DNA from: Diadema setosum
Taxonomy: Eukaryota > Echinodermata > Echinoidea > Diadematoida > Diadematidae
Length of the DNA stretch: 64,000 nucleotides
Direction: 5' to 3'
NCBI GenBank assembly: GCA_033980235.1
Contig: CM067066.1
Coordinates: 32,403,180 to 32,467,179 of the forward strand
Position numbers and translations under genes: made by a program. The stretch's first letter is position 1. Each line of letters starts with the position of its first letter. The notes beneath the pieces are model-generated. The model searched no databases. It was not told where the DNA came from and saw only the letters and a program-made list of their open reading frames with translations. Below, one piece after another: positions 37,901-50,157 of the stretch.

Positions 37901-39244
37901 ACCATTTCTTCTGCAGTTCTAGGAGCACTATTAGCTCAAGATTGATTGGAGCACACATTTGATTATTGATCATTAATCATTGATCTGAAACATTGAGCTA
38001 AAGTTGAAATGAAAGATGTTCAGAAGCTTTGCATGTACAGATGCATATTAAATTTCAGAGTGTACTGTACCATTAGCGGAAGTTACGAAACTGTGCAGGA
38101 TGACATTACAAATACGTACTGAGGTAGACCAGCTTGCAAGGTGGGACAGATGCGTTCCATATCACATCATTATCATTTCAATTCGTTCCCAGTACACATG
38201 AATCAAGCAAACCATTAACCATGTTTTAATCCCCCCACCCCCCCCCCCCCCCCCCCCACGGCTTCATCGCTGATTGATTAGCAGATATATAGACTCATGC
38301 TTTATTCAGTCTTCTGCTCTTGCACTGCCCTCACTTTTATAGCCAATTAGGATGGATTTCAGGGGCTCCATCTATCAAGATCATTGTAGCCATGCTGCAC
38401 CATGATAGGGCAGTCCACATCCATCAGTATGAAGAATGTGTATTGTGTAGCTGTCAAATATGAATTTCAAGCCAAAAAAAAAAAAGAAAAGAAAAAAAGG
38501 TGAGATTGCCATGATACTGAAGATCAACTAACAAACAAGCAACAAACAAAAGGCATGGATGCATGGCATCAAATAGCACAATGGGAATGATCTTATTGAC
38601 ATATGATTTGACTTTAGGCTACCCCTCTTCCGTACCCCTCTTCTCAAGCTGATTTTCGAATATTTCCGCTCAAGATTTGAGAATAGAGTGGCAGGATGTG
38701 TTGACGGCAGCTGACAACCAGCGCTATACACGCTAATTTCTGCTAATTTGTGAAATGAGCTGTGATAATGCGATTCCACTCTCAATTCCAGGTGATCTAG
38801 TTCACGACACGGTTTGAAAAAGGATGTATTGCAAAACAGCTGACAGTGTGAACACTTCCCCCTTTATGTTTTTTTTTTTTTCTATTAACCAGCTAGACCC
38901 TGACCTATGTAGGCGTGTCAAGTCAGCAAGAGTTTGGTGTGAACACACACTATTGCTTTGAGTTCATATCACACCTGTCACTGATGTGAAACCTATTGTG
39001 TTTCTTTCTCTTTTTTTTTTGGGGGGGGGGGGTGCTTAGAAGGAGGTGCTGGATAAGGGGGTGCTAGAAGAAGGGGTAGCATTGGGCTGTAGCTCTCATA
39101 TGGGCTGTGGTACTGGTAGTGTTATGTGAACTCTTCCCGCTTACTCCCCCCCCCCTTTGTTATGTGTATGTTTGGTATTAACCCTTCCCTCCTTCTTACA
39201 CTATTCTGTCATCAGTTATCAAGCATAAGAGAGCAACATTCATA
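34968..39244. other. Non-coding stretch; two GC-raised patches
   Basis: Contains (AAC)n at 35657-35683, a long G-run (36196-36216) and C-run (38243-38258), and T-run to G-run junction at 39008-39031. Patches 36480-36740 and 37620-37890 have mixed composition with CpG and no repeats; no protein recognised. Confidence 0.4.
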
Positions 39245-39817
39245 AGGGCTTTTTACACCTGCAAATTTTTGCTTAGTCCCGTACCAACGGTGGGGCTAAG
39301 GGGGGGGGGGGGGGCCTTAGCCCCACCGTTGGTACGGGACTATCCTTAGCCCACTTTCTGTTTACACTCGTTTTTGCCAAAGTGGGCTAGCCCCACCGAT
39401 AATCCCATACAATCTGGCCCTGCAGGGTTAACATTGCAATTGCGGTGCTAGCACTGCAATTGCGGTGCCAAGCAAGACAGTCAGTGAGTGTAAACAGAAC
39501 GAAAAAATAATCCGGGGCTAAGCGACGGAGACGAAGTCCCACCCCCACTGACCAATCAGAAACGTGGTAATCAAGTGCTGCCGGTGCGCGCGTTTACGTG
39601 TACAGTGCACAGCGTAATCATGAATATTTATGTGGTTTGGAAAGTCCGGGGCTAAGAAATACGAGTGTAAAAAGGTCAGTTTTCTCCTTAGCCCCGGACA
39701 AGAGATAGTACGTGACTAATTGGCCAGTGTAAAAAGCTGAAAAAATTTGTACGGGACTAACGATAGTCCTGGGTCAGAGAAAGTCCGGGGTTAAGAAACA
39801 CAATTGTAAAAAGGGCT
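39245..39817. mobile_element. Foldback MITE, copy 2, flanked by ATA target duplication
   Basis: This is the same family as 24692-25255, with close to 90% identity by eye. It starts AGGGCTTTTTACACCTG and ends TTGTAAAAAGGGCT, flanked by ATA on both sides (39242-39244, 39818-39820). Its central hairpin is perfect: TAGTCCCGTACCAACGGTGG leads to CTAAGG, then a G-run loop, then the exact complement (about 39276-39342). It carries a local duplication of GCACTGCAATTGCGGTGC-like sequence (39430-39466) that is single in copy 1. Confidence 0.9.
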
Positions 39818-42800
39818 ATAGTATACCAGTGGTATGAGCCTACCAGGTATTGCCAAATATCAGCAACTGCATATTTCCGTCTGACAATGGCCTTTATCAG
39901 TTCATCATGCGACCTTCGTAGACTACCTGCAGCCTTCGTAGGCTAACTGTGAGCGCACAGGGTTTTAAACAAAAAGATAGAGATCATGTCATATTGCCTA
40001 CTCCAGTTTTGTTATCAACTGGTAGGCTCTTTCTGTTGAGAAACAAGCAAGACCCATGAGATTGAAAAAAAAAATCTATAGAGGAGAGATTGTTTAACCT
40101 AGATAGGCCTACAGTTGTCATTTCATGAAAGAAAGGCAAAGACAGTCAGTATGAGTTTTTCTGTATTAGGCGTACATGTGTTTGAATTTTAGGCCTATTT
40201 ATAGGTAAATATTTATGATTTTTGAAATTGTGTGTACTTGCACTGCTGCTTCTTTTTAAAATCTCTTTTCTTTCTTTCTGTTTTTCGGTCATATCGATGT
40301 TTTGCTCTGAATATTCTGAGTCCTAATCAGTCTTGCACATATTACAGGGTAAGAAAAAGGACACAAAACTATTCTTTTCACCTGAGCCAGGGCTAATCGT
40401 GACGTGAACCTCTGGGCTAATCCTGACGTGAACCCCAGGGCTGTTCAAAGAGCCCTGTTTACAGTGTCTGGTTTATTCAAAATCCTGCTATTGGTGGTGG
40501 GCCATGTTGTAAATCTCCCTCTTCATCTCTGCTGCACTCACTCACTCTACCAGGGCTTATGACATGTGACATTGGTGTGAACTGTTGAACATGGCAGCCA
40601 TGACCCCTGGAGGTCGTGACCTTTGACACTTCAAAATCCAGTTTCCAAATTCCCTCTGTGAGGGATTGTTTTTGCTACTCAGGAAAAGATACAACCTGGC
40701 CCCCCCCCCCCCCCCCCCCAAGTCTGGGCACTCCACAGAGAGTAACACTAACACCTGATATGAGTTATGTATTTTCGGGCTGTCTGAGTATGCTTGCTCT
40801 ACAGTCATGGAGAATGGGCTTCGATCCCGACCTTTTCTGAGGCACACTCATTGTGAAACACTCATCGTGAAAAATTGTTACATTGATGCTCAGAGTTTGC
40901 TTTGACTATCTGCTGTGCTACTGACATTTAAAAGAGCCATACCAAAAACTTGTGAAAATACTGTTTAGTGCAATGTTTTGCAACATATTATTTTTTATGA
41001 ATCCCCATTAGTATACTGTTACAGTGATTCATTTATAGGAAAACAAAACAGGGCAAAGATTATTCTTTTCTTAGGGTGCAATACATCAAGCCCCTCCCCC
41101 CTTCCTGACACAGCTGTACTTCAAAGCTATGTTCAGCCCATTCCCGTAGCAAATGTTTAGTAGTGAGTTCATCTGAAATAGTGTTCTCCTGGTCACACTA
41201 CTTACGTAACCACCCACCTCCAGAAGTACATACTGGTGAGAAAGCTGACATGAATCAAAGGCAGTCATATCATTACAACCTACCCTGCATTTCACCCGTA
41301 AAACACATTACATTTCAGATGACTGCGGGTCAGATTATGTAATTGCCTCCATCAAGGTGGGAATTACCTGGATATCTTTCCCACAGCTCAAGATGCGACC
41401 TCCACTACAGAGAGTTTTGTTTTCAGTGGTCCCTAGATACCTTTCCTCTCTATCATGCGGGTATACATGTGCCTCACCCTTGCTCCCCCCTCCATACAAA
41501 AATGATGAGGAAAAATAAAATAAAATAACAAATCTTAATCAAATTGAAGCTTAAAGAAAAATCAGCCGCAAGAATTGATTGACCACAAACAGCACAGCTG
41601 CTGCCAGTGGAGTCGGTAAAATGTCTGTTGCAACTGGCAGTTCTGATTTTCTTTTGCATCCTTGCTTTCTGTGCTTAAGCAGCATTCACTTTGCCCCATA
41701 TCTCTATATCCTTATTACACTAAGAAAGCATAACAATGTACAAGAGACATATGGTTGTATTGTATGGCAAACGGGCTGTGCAGATGATGATATGTGTGAT
41801 ACCACCAGAATGGGACTGAAGGAGATGTGGTGGGGGAAAAAACACACACACACCAAAAAGATGAGAATGATTTAGACTTGGTTTCCATGGCACATGATCC
41901 TGGTGATGAGAGAAGCGAGGAATGGCATCCACAGTTTTCTTGGCAGGTAGAGAGATCGGGCGTCTGCTGGACTTCCTGTGTGAAACCTTTGTCAAGAGAA
42001 GAAACCGAGAACTGAAAATGTTTTGGTGCATCGCGATTCAACAACCCAATGTGCATGTGCCAGGAGCTGTAAATGCCTTCCAGTGGGTGTTGGATCAACA
42101 TGACCAGGCAGTGCTGTTTTGTTCACAGGCTCATACTCCTTGTCATATTCCAGAAAAATTGAGGACAAAAAAAATGATTTCATCATCATATCTCTGTTGA
42201 CTATGGCCACACCCTATCTCTCTCTGGTACTGTGTAATGCAGCACATCTCCAATTTACTCATAATCCAGTAATTGTGTAATTATTGATATTCTGCGACAT
42301 CTGTAAGTGTCCTCCCTCATCTGCTCAAGGCCCCTTCCCTTCTGTCTTTTCTTTGGTGAAATCTTCAAGGAACCCATCATGCCCAATTGCCACTTAAATA
42401 GAAGGAGGGAGCCTGTTGTGATTTTCTTTTCCCTACCATATGTGGTTGCCGTTGTTTGGCCTTTGTGTTCTCTTTAAATATAAATTTTACTGTGGACATG
42501 CCAAACTTAAATAGGTTTGTAGAGAACAGTAACAATTGAAAAACAAACAAACAGAGAGACAATCTTTCCATTTATTGTTGTCCAGACCGCAGAGGTTGAG
42601 CGGGTTGGCAGCCTATTACATCTACCAACACCTTACATCAGCACAGTACAGTCGCCATGGTGATTTGCCACTTTCAAGGCAAGGTGTGAAGCATTGCTCT
42701 GGCAGTAATTTCCCACTGCCTCCCCTCTCCCTCCCCCCCCCCCCCCAACACATACAAGTAACATACATACATACTCAGACTGAAATCACTTCTTAGAGGT

Positions 42801-43509
42801 ATAGAGAGGGGCCTTACGTTTTATGGATTCAGAAGAAAACCTCTATTGATGGGGAGGCTTCTGTGACTGAAGGCCTAGCCACAGAAACTAAATAACCATC
42901 CTTCCATCCTCAGCGCGCGAGCTAACAGTCATCGACAGAAGTAAATGGGGGCTACAAATTCTACTGATTCCACGTCATCAAGGGGCGAGCATTGCTAAAG
43001 CCCATTGCAGCAGGCTGCAGCAAGCTGAGGAGAAAACAGACGCACAAATTGTTATTCATGGGGGCCGAAACCTTGCAAGAAAGCCTGTCCTCCCTGTTCG
43101 TAACTGTTGTTAGAGTGATGATGGGAACTGAAAGCTGCAATGAATGCTCACTTTCCTGCTATTTGCCTGTGAAATCCTGTCATTTTAGGGTTGCCCTGGA
43201 GTAGACAGGGGTATAGAAAGAGGCAAAGTTCCCAAAATAGAAGACGACTAGGGTGCCTGCCATGCAATGAAGGTTGTAGGAATGCCTTCATATGCATACA
43301 CATGCAGATGATTTGCAATTAGTTTTGAGGCTGCTCATCTGCGTGACACATTGACATTTGTAACAGTAAAGTTTCCTGATGAAAGACAAATTGTAAAGGT
43401 TTGTAAAACAACTCTGCTAACCTCTTCTCTAATTAATAGCTTACACAAAAATTTCAAAATTTTTTATTTTTGACAAAAGCACACATTCCCATGATTTTTC
43501 ACTGATGTA
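39818..43509. other. Non-coding stretch with a weak exon candidate
   Basis: C-runs at 40699-40718 and 42728-42745. No recognised gene apart from the weak segment at 41947. The patch 42920-43200 is GC-raised with an open plus frame (42992-43204) that I cannot identify. Confidence 0.4.
41947..42020 (+). CDS. Weak candidate for the next MTSS-like exon
   Basis: The acceptor CAGTTTTCTTGGCAG is followed by an open segment. Joined in the phase left by the exon ending at 11825, it reads G-REIGRLLDFLCETFVKRRNRELK. The family has G-T-R-E-I-G then ALTRMCMRH here (from memory), so REIG, a Leu and a Cys line up but the highly conserved ARG-HIS part does not. The donor is poor (AAAT|GTTTTG). The distance from the previous exon would be 30 kb. 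Chance is quite possible; a lineage-specific or mutually exclusive exon is the alternative. Confidence 0.2.
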
Positions 43510-43795
43510 TATGTTAAGGGTAATATTATTCCCCCTGCATTCTCAAAAAAGCAAGTGAAGTGCTCTTTGATTATGTGAGAAAAGTGGAAATATGTTGAAT
43601 TTTCTTTATATTTTCTTTATATTCTTCTACATATATGACATCACAAGCTGTAGTAGTCTTCTCATCCAGTGATGACAGCACTGAAACTTGAAAAATTAAT
43701 AACTTTTCAATGAATTGCCCGATTTTTCTCAAACTTTCATAGATGTGTTCTGTGTATTTTGCTGCACTATATATGAAGGTGAACTTGTCCTTTAA
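43510..43795. repeat. Dispersed repeat, copy A
   Basis: This shares with 44346-44600 the order GTTAAG-GTAATAT-ATTCCCCC, AATATGTTGAATTTTCT, ATTTGACATCAC-like, CACTGAAACTT-AAAAATTA, CTCAAACTTTCAT-GATGTGTTCT and a terminal TCCTTTAA. Identity is about 65-70% by eye. Non-coding. Confidence 0.75.
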
Positions 43796-44345
43796 GACCC
43801 CAGAGGGGAAGAGGGGAAGGGGGAAAGGGGGAGGGGTAGATGGGATATTTTTCAGGTTTGGAAGAAATCATGTTCTATCTCTGGAATGAGAGCCATTAAC
43901 TGTATGCAGGCTGCCATGGATGTTTACTTCCTATTCAGGGCAATATAATCAAGTGTCAGTCTTCTGGTCTTAGTGCTTCGTATGGAAAAAAAAAGAAGGA
44001 GTTGATCAAGTTTGGAGACATTTTACACCTGTAGACTTTAGTTAGTGGCCCCTGGTGTTCGCAGTGCCGTTTTCCGGGGGATGAAGTACCCACTTTACAT
44101 TTTGACATCTCAAACTGGAGTCCATCAGGATGGAGGAGGGGCATCATAATTGGTGTTTTTGTAATTCACAACACTCACTTCCTTGCTGGCTAGATATTGA
44201 TCCATCCATCCATGCTTTGATAAAATAAGTGCTTTCTACACAAAAACCATGCTGTAATGGCCTGAAGTGATGGTGTGCTAGATTGTACAAACATAGCAGA
44301 TTTGTCAAAAAGAGAATTCCACAAAATGTCAGTAAAAAAAACTCC

Positions 44346-44600
44346 TTTGACTTGTTGTTAAGAGTAATATCATTCCCCCGCCTTCTGAAAGAGACAATTC
44401 ATATATACGAAAAGTACAAATATGTTGAATTTTCTATTTTCTTTGTCGTTCAATGCATTTGACATCACACTGAAACTTAAAAAATTAGTAACTTTTGAAG
44501 GGATTGTTCAATTTTCCTCAAACTTTCATTGATGTGTTCTACTGATATAGCTGCATTCTCTTGATCCACATGTTTTATATTTCATTGAATTTTTCCTTTA
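44346..44600. repeat. Dispersed repeat, copy B
   Basis: Second, slightly shorter copy of the family at 43510-43795, in the same orientation about 0.8 kb away. It lacks the GTAGTAGTCTTCTCATCCAG stretch of copy A. The divergence suggests an old insertion pair. Confidence 0.75.
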
Positions 44601-44912
44601 ACTATAAAACTCAACTAGATCACAGAATCATCCCACAAAAAAATGCAGATCATGACATAAGGTTACATCATGTCTCTGCCATGTACCAGCTTGGGCTGGT
44701 AATTAAGTAATTAAGGGTTCCAACTCACAGTCCATTATGTTCACTTCATATACCAGCACTTATCTAAGGCTGTGGCGACATGGACCCTACAGTTCTTGAA
44801 ACTGTCATGGACCTGTATCTTTTTTGTTTCACGTCTTGACCCCATGCAATTAAACCAATTGCGCATGAGTAATGGATGCCCACACCCGCTTTAATGTCTC
44901 ATTCAATACTTA

Positions 44913-45005
44913 TATATCCATTGAGGATGATTCCCAAGTATACTCGGGCAAGTGTCTATGGGATATTCATGTTGTGGCAAAATCAGCCTGTCCTCAACGG
45001 GTTAA
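44913..45005. mobile_element. Small TTAA MITE, decayed left end
   Basis: The right end CCTGTCCTCAACGGG-TTAA (45002-45005) and the left end CCATTGAGGATG are imperfect inverted repeats. The core holds CCCAAGTATACTCGGGCAAG, shared in inverse orientation with 60039-60131. Confidence 0.75.
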
Positions 45006-45208
45006 TTCAAGTTGGGGATGAAGAGATAATGTTTGGCCTCGGTGTGCACAGTTGTACAGCCAATGGCCTCGCTGTCTCTACCTATGCTTTCATGTAAAGT
45101 TGCCGTTTGTCATTGAGTGATCTTATAACATAAGACTAGGTAATTTACAAACTCCTCTGTCCCAGAGAAACAAACTCCAATTCTCTTTAACTGTTTGGGT
45201 GTTACTGA

Positions 45209-45285
45209 TACAAAAAACAAAAAACAAAAAAACAAAAAAACAAAAAAACTAAACAAAAACAAAAACAAAAACAAAAACAAAAACA

Positions 45286-45316
<31 letters not shown>

Positions 45317-45317
45317 C
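45209..45317. repeat. (AAAAAC)n microsatellite
   Basis: Over 100 bp of AAAAAC-type units. The long minus-strand Phe/Leu frame across it is a low-complexity artefact. Confidence 0.95.
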
Positions 45318-46814
45318 TTATGTATTTATATTGATAAGGGTGTACACTACATATCAAGTTAGTGATTCTTGGAATACAGAAACATAATTTATAACTTTTT
45401 GGTCAAATCTAAGTCATTCATGTGATATTGAGTAAAGAAAATATGGAATTATCTGCAAGCACCACTATCATTCCTAATGACTGCAGGTGCAAATATTATA
45501 TGCTGTATATGCTCTGTGCATATATGTTTGCATGTTTGGTATATATATAATTGTATGCGGCATGCAAGAAAGCGACATGTATGCACTTCTGTCAATTGAG
45601 TACACTTAACTCAGTCAAGAGGCACTCTGGCAGAACGTACGTCTGCTCGCGTGAAGAGTACTGCACTTTTCGGAGCTTTTGTGGTCCCCTTTCTCTCTCT
45701 GTGGCCTTAAGACATCATGGGAGTTTCCGTGTTTAATGATTGTCAAGTGAAAAATAGTGGAAGCGATGGGAATCATATTGCCATCTGATATCGGAGGTCT
45801 ATCTGACGGAGTGCACCTCCATTAAATGCCGCAAATGCACGTCTCAGGTCTGGCGCGGTGCAAAAATTTGGCAGCAAAGTGATGCCCCTGTTCCTCAATT
45901 TAGCCAGATTATGGAGCAAGCGTGGTAAGATCGAACGACATGGCATTGTAATAAATCACGAAAATTATTCGAAGGGAGAGGCTGCCTATGATCTAATTAA
46001 TCTTATTATGTGGAGAAGAGCTCGGTTTCACCTTGTCCATTTTGTCATTGTCAGGTGCTCCAGCCAGATTGTAGTCTTTTTTTGATACAATTTTTCTGTT
46101 CCAATTTCGATGAAATGGCATGTCGAAAGAAAGAAAGAAAAAAATGAGTTGGCAATGCTTGTTGAGATTCATTCTGGCACGGAGTCAACCTCAGATGGGT
46201 CCTTTCAGCGAGCAAATGGGGAACAAGTGACTGTTGATTAATGATCCCTTTTAGATTTGCTTAACTTCCCGTGAGACGCTCAACCCGTTACTGACCATCT
46301 TCTGATAGGGCGAGTGGAAACCAGCACATATTACCCATAAATGAGTTAGTATGTGGTAAAGACTATTGTGATGGTCAGGCATGAGTCCTTCAAGTCCTTC
46401 TGTGTTGGTTGGAGCTCCTTTCAGTGGATTGTGCCTTTGATTTGATAAAGGGGAGGTCGTTGCCCCCCTTTTAAGCGGACCATCTCAAGGTTTCCTCTAA
46501 TACGAGAGTGCACAGCTTTCTTCTTATGTGTTTCTTATCTGGTTGTTGTAGGTGTTTGGAGTGATCAAAATTGCCTTTTATTCCAAGATGAAAGTGACTG
46601 AAAGACGCACAAGTCTGTTTGAAATTTTGCTCAGTAGCCATTTTTTTTTTTAAATCTCTGAGAATTTGATGTGTTCATCTACACTGGATAAATGCATATA
46701 TATGATACATCTGTTCAACATTTCAATGAAGTCCTCAGTTACTGTGCTCTTTGTTGTGTGTCTTGAATTGAGACTAAATATGTTGTAACATCTTAGATGT
46801 CGATCATTGCAGGT
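45318..46814. other. Non-coding stretch; GC-raised patch 45740-46330
   Basis: The patch has mixed composition, CpG words and homeodomain-type TAATTA (45995-46003 region) with no repeat signature. It is a candidate cis-regulatory segment; no gene recognised. Confidence 0.35.
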
Positions 46815-46817
46815 TTA

Positions 46818-49800
46818 TGCAGCTGTCATTTGTATGACGCACCTCTTGACCCCCGGGATAGGTGCGTCAAAGTACCAACGTGCGTCATACCTTTTAGGTA
46901 CCATGACGTACCCTTCGTCACTAAAAGTGACACACCGCTATGAGACATTGACGCATTAACCAGTCAAAATGGTGACGCACCTCTTCGTGAAAATGACTGA
47001 CCCTTGACGCACATGTTATTCGCGGTACGTACCAGACTGGAATGCTGCAGAGCTCTGAATGATCATAGAAAAGTGTGCGCTCACGCAATTCGCTGCCTGC
47101 GGACTGTGTACAACGAACAAGGGAGGTACCTCCCTGCGAACGGAACTTAGCTGCACACTGTAGCCAGCTGCCACTACACTACAATACCCTGTTTCGATTT
47201 GAGTTGGGGTAGAAGCGTTCCGTTGTGCAATGTCTGCTTCTTTTTCTCTTCTTCTTTATCCGCTTGTCCCTTGCCTCCCAAGTACGAAATGATTTTTAGA
47301 GTGCTGTGTGTGTTCTTGTAACGTTATTGCATTATTTTTCTGCAAGGAAGAGGTGAGTTTCTGTTCGTGTATTGATGTGCACTGAGTCTGCAGTAGTAGT
47401 AGCCCGACCAGACGCTGTTAATACGCTACGCGAATGTCGCGCTACGTATGTACAGCGGCGACTGGGCTGTGTATAGTTACAGTAGTAGATGTGCAATGAG
47501 GTGAAAAGCGTTCGAACTTTCTTTCCCGAGTATCGTGGAAACTCGATGTAGATCTATTTCTAGGCCTATCAAAGGAGATCTCATGTAACAGAATACTTAA
47601 AACAAACTATTTTCCGGTCAAAATGAACTGATTTCCTTTGTTTTGTATCGTTTATTGACTTGATCCTAAGGATCTCGTCGCAATACCGAGTTTCCAATGT
47701 GTATTTATTTTCGCGTAGCTTTCGGTGCTGTAAACTTTGCTAGGGCCTAAGCCTACTACTAAACTTACCGTTCTCCACTGTCGTTTCTCACACCCCGTTT
47801 AGTACGATTTCTTCCATTTTATATCACTTTATCCGTTCCCTTTATACTTTGAAGTATTTGACGTAATTTTTTCAAGTGTCTCGCACTGCTATTTTCGTAA
47901 CGGCGATTTCTCCGCTTTGCTGCAATACTTTTTCGAATCGAAGCGACGAAGTTTGATACCAGCCGCTTTAGTGTGCCGTGTGTTGTCTTTTCTAAATATT
48001 TGTGTTGTTGGGAGGTGTTGATACTTTGTATTTGTTATTTATTTTCCTAGGTGTTTATCTCGAGGGACTATGCGTGTTTCTTAATGTTGATAGGAAAAGG
48101 CTAAAATGGTCTGAGTGATGTCTGATGGTGATGATGCTGGTGTAAAAAGACGGCTTACTGTGAATGCTGAGCGTACGTGCCGTTGGTTTCATTTCACTTT
48201 CCCTCTTATTCTTCTTTCCCCCTTACTCTTCTTTTCCTTCCCAAGAATGATTAAAAAAAAAGAAATTACATACACCTCACAACAAAATAGAACCACGTGC
48301 TACCAACCTTCGTAAAGTTAAATCTACTTAGATGTTCAATATCAGCAAAGAAGAAGGGGAAAGCACGAATGACAATAAATTAGAGCGAAGAGATTGTTTT
48401 ACATGCAGTCTCTTCGGCTCGAAGAAACTTGACACCCCACCCCTCTCCCCTTGTGGAAATTTCCACAAAAGCAGGTGCCACACCCAGGTGCGTGCCAGAC
48501 GAAAGAATGCGCGCACTGGAATAAACAGCGTGTAAATATCCTGGAAATATCGATCGAAGAACCAGCTCATTAGTTGAATTAAAGGAATCATTGCAAAGAT
48601 ATCGTGATTCTATAGCCTTTCTTTTGGCGCATAGTAGGAAACATCAAACAGTCGAATATAGTGTACTTGATCGAATATCTTATGTTCCCTGAACAATAAA
48701 AAAAGATCGATTAATCAGTCAATTAAAAATGCAATCACAGAAATACTTAAAAGGTCTCGTATGCCCAGAGAAATTCACTACGAGTAGGTTCAATGAGATG
48801 CAGTCATCACCTGGTTAGACAGCAAAATCATGACAATTAATTTCAGTTCACGCTCATCATATTACTGCTTATTACCTTATCAAAGTTTTGGCTATCAACA
48901 TTCGTTCGTAGGTGTTTTTTGTTTGTTTGTATGTTTTTCCTCGTGAAAGACGTAATGATTTCTTCGTATCGAACGTAGACTGCATGTTTACCGTTTATCC
49001 AAACAGTAGGCGCCTATAGGCGTACTTTCTGAATATATTCAGAAATTTCTATCAACATTTTTAATATATAACAAGACTCCCAAATACCAGTTGAAAAAAT
49101 TAAGAAATCGATTTTTTGAGATATGAAAAAAATAAATAAATAAAAATGCGTAGGAAAAAACCACTTCAACTTCGAATGACTTCGAATTTCTCAAAACCGT
49201 TCCCTAGTTCATGGACATCCCATAGAAACGCGTGTTTTGATATACACATTGCTATGGCATGTCCTCGGAACTATATATAGCTTCGCAAAACTACGGCCTG
49301 ATGGCCACAGTAATTTTTTCCGTATTAACCCTCCCGCCTCCCCTTCCCCGATTCGAAAACAGCTTGATTGAAGCCCCTGTCTATTTGAACACGAACCTTA
49401 TTAAACCCCAAGTTAGGTACATGGTTTATATGGCTAGTGTTTAAATAAAATTTACTATTTTAAGTTAATATAGGTTTTAATAGACTCTCAGTAGTTTCAT
49501 AATCGTTTGTATGCAAGTGTTTTGCGGCCTGGCCTCTGTCATGCCTCGTCTTCTGTATGTACGCCTGTATACTGTATACGTGTACCACATGGTCCACATC
49601 ACGCACGAGGTTTTGCTGCAGATTCCACGGTCGACGGTCGATGCTACTACACTACAGTGAATGCGATTGAAGGATAGCGAGCTTCGCGGACCTATGTGAT
49701 TTTAATCACAAATCGTGTTTGGTAGTGTGGTTTTGGAGCAAATTTGTGCTCAAACGTTCTGAAAAGACCTTTAGTCTGACATCAGATAGAAAAAGAAGAC

Positions 49801-50154
49801 ATACGAGAATGAAGTGAGTATCAGTATGTTATAATAAAACTGAATGAAAATTGTGTCATTTTCGCGTTTTCAGGAGCCGGTGAATTCGGCCGGCTCGCGA
49901 TCGCGAGTTTATTTTATTCTGTTACGGAGGGATACCATGCTAGAAGCCTCGCAAAATTACATGACGGTCCTATTAACGAACCTTTTGACACACTCTGGTT
50001 AAATGACCGACTATGACGCACATAATGGGTCAAGTTGTGACGGACATTTTGCTCCCGTGACGGTACCACGCGTCATCAAATTGGTGGTACTTGACGCGAC
50101 CATGACGCACCTTTCCCGGGGGTCAAGAGGTGCGTCATACAAATGACAGCTGCA
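46818..50154. mobile_element. 3.3 kb TIR transposon with TTA target duplication
   Basis: The left end TGCAGCTGTCATTTGTATGA is followed by CGCACCTCTTGACCCCCGGG. The right end is the exact complement of both, giving about 50 bp of near-perfect TIR. TTA flanks each side (46815-46817, 50155-50157). Each subterminal 150-200 bp is packed with TGACGCA/TGCGTCA and variants in both orientations, likely transposase-binding sites. The 3-bp TTA duplication fits PIF/Harbinger. The interior is CpG-bearing and non-repetitive, but the frames are short (at most 87 codons) and no DDE transposase or Myb-like protein is visible, so it seems non-autonomous, or carries captured sequence. Confidence 0.88.
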
Positions 50155-50157
50155 TTA

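Noticed and set aside
40781..40828. tRNA-like box A (TGTCTGAGTATG) and box B (GGCTTCGATCCC)
   Set aside because: Both boxes are imperfect and no SINE body or stem structure could be followed.
43300..43332. HADDLQLVLR peptide resembling the (Y/F)ADD motif of LINE reverse transcriptases
   Set aside because: The frame closes on both sides within a few codons and no other RT motif is near.
45110..45304. Phe/Leu-rich minus-strand frame
   Set aside because: Translation of the (AAAAAC)n microsatellite.
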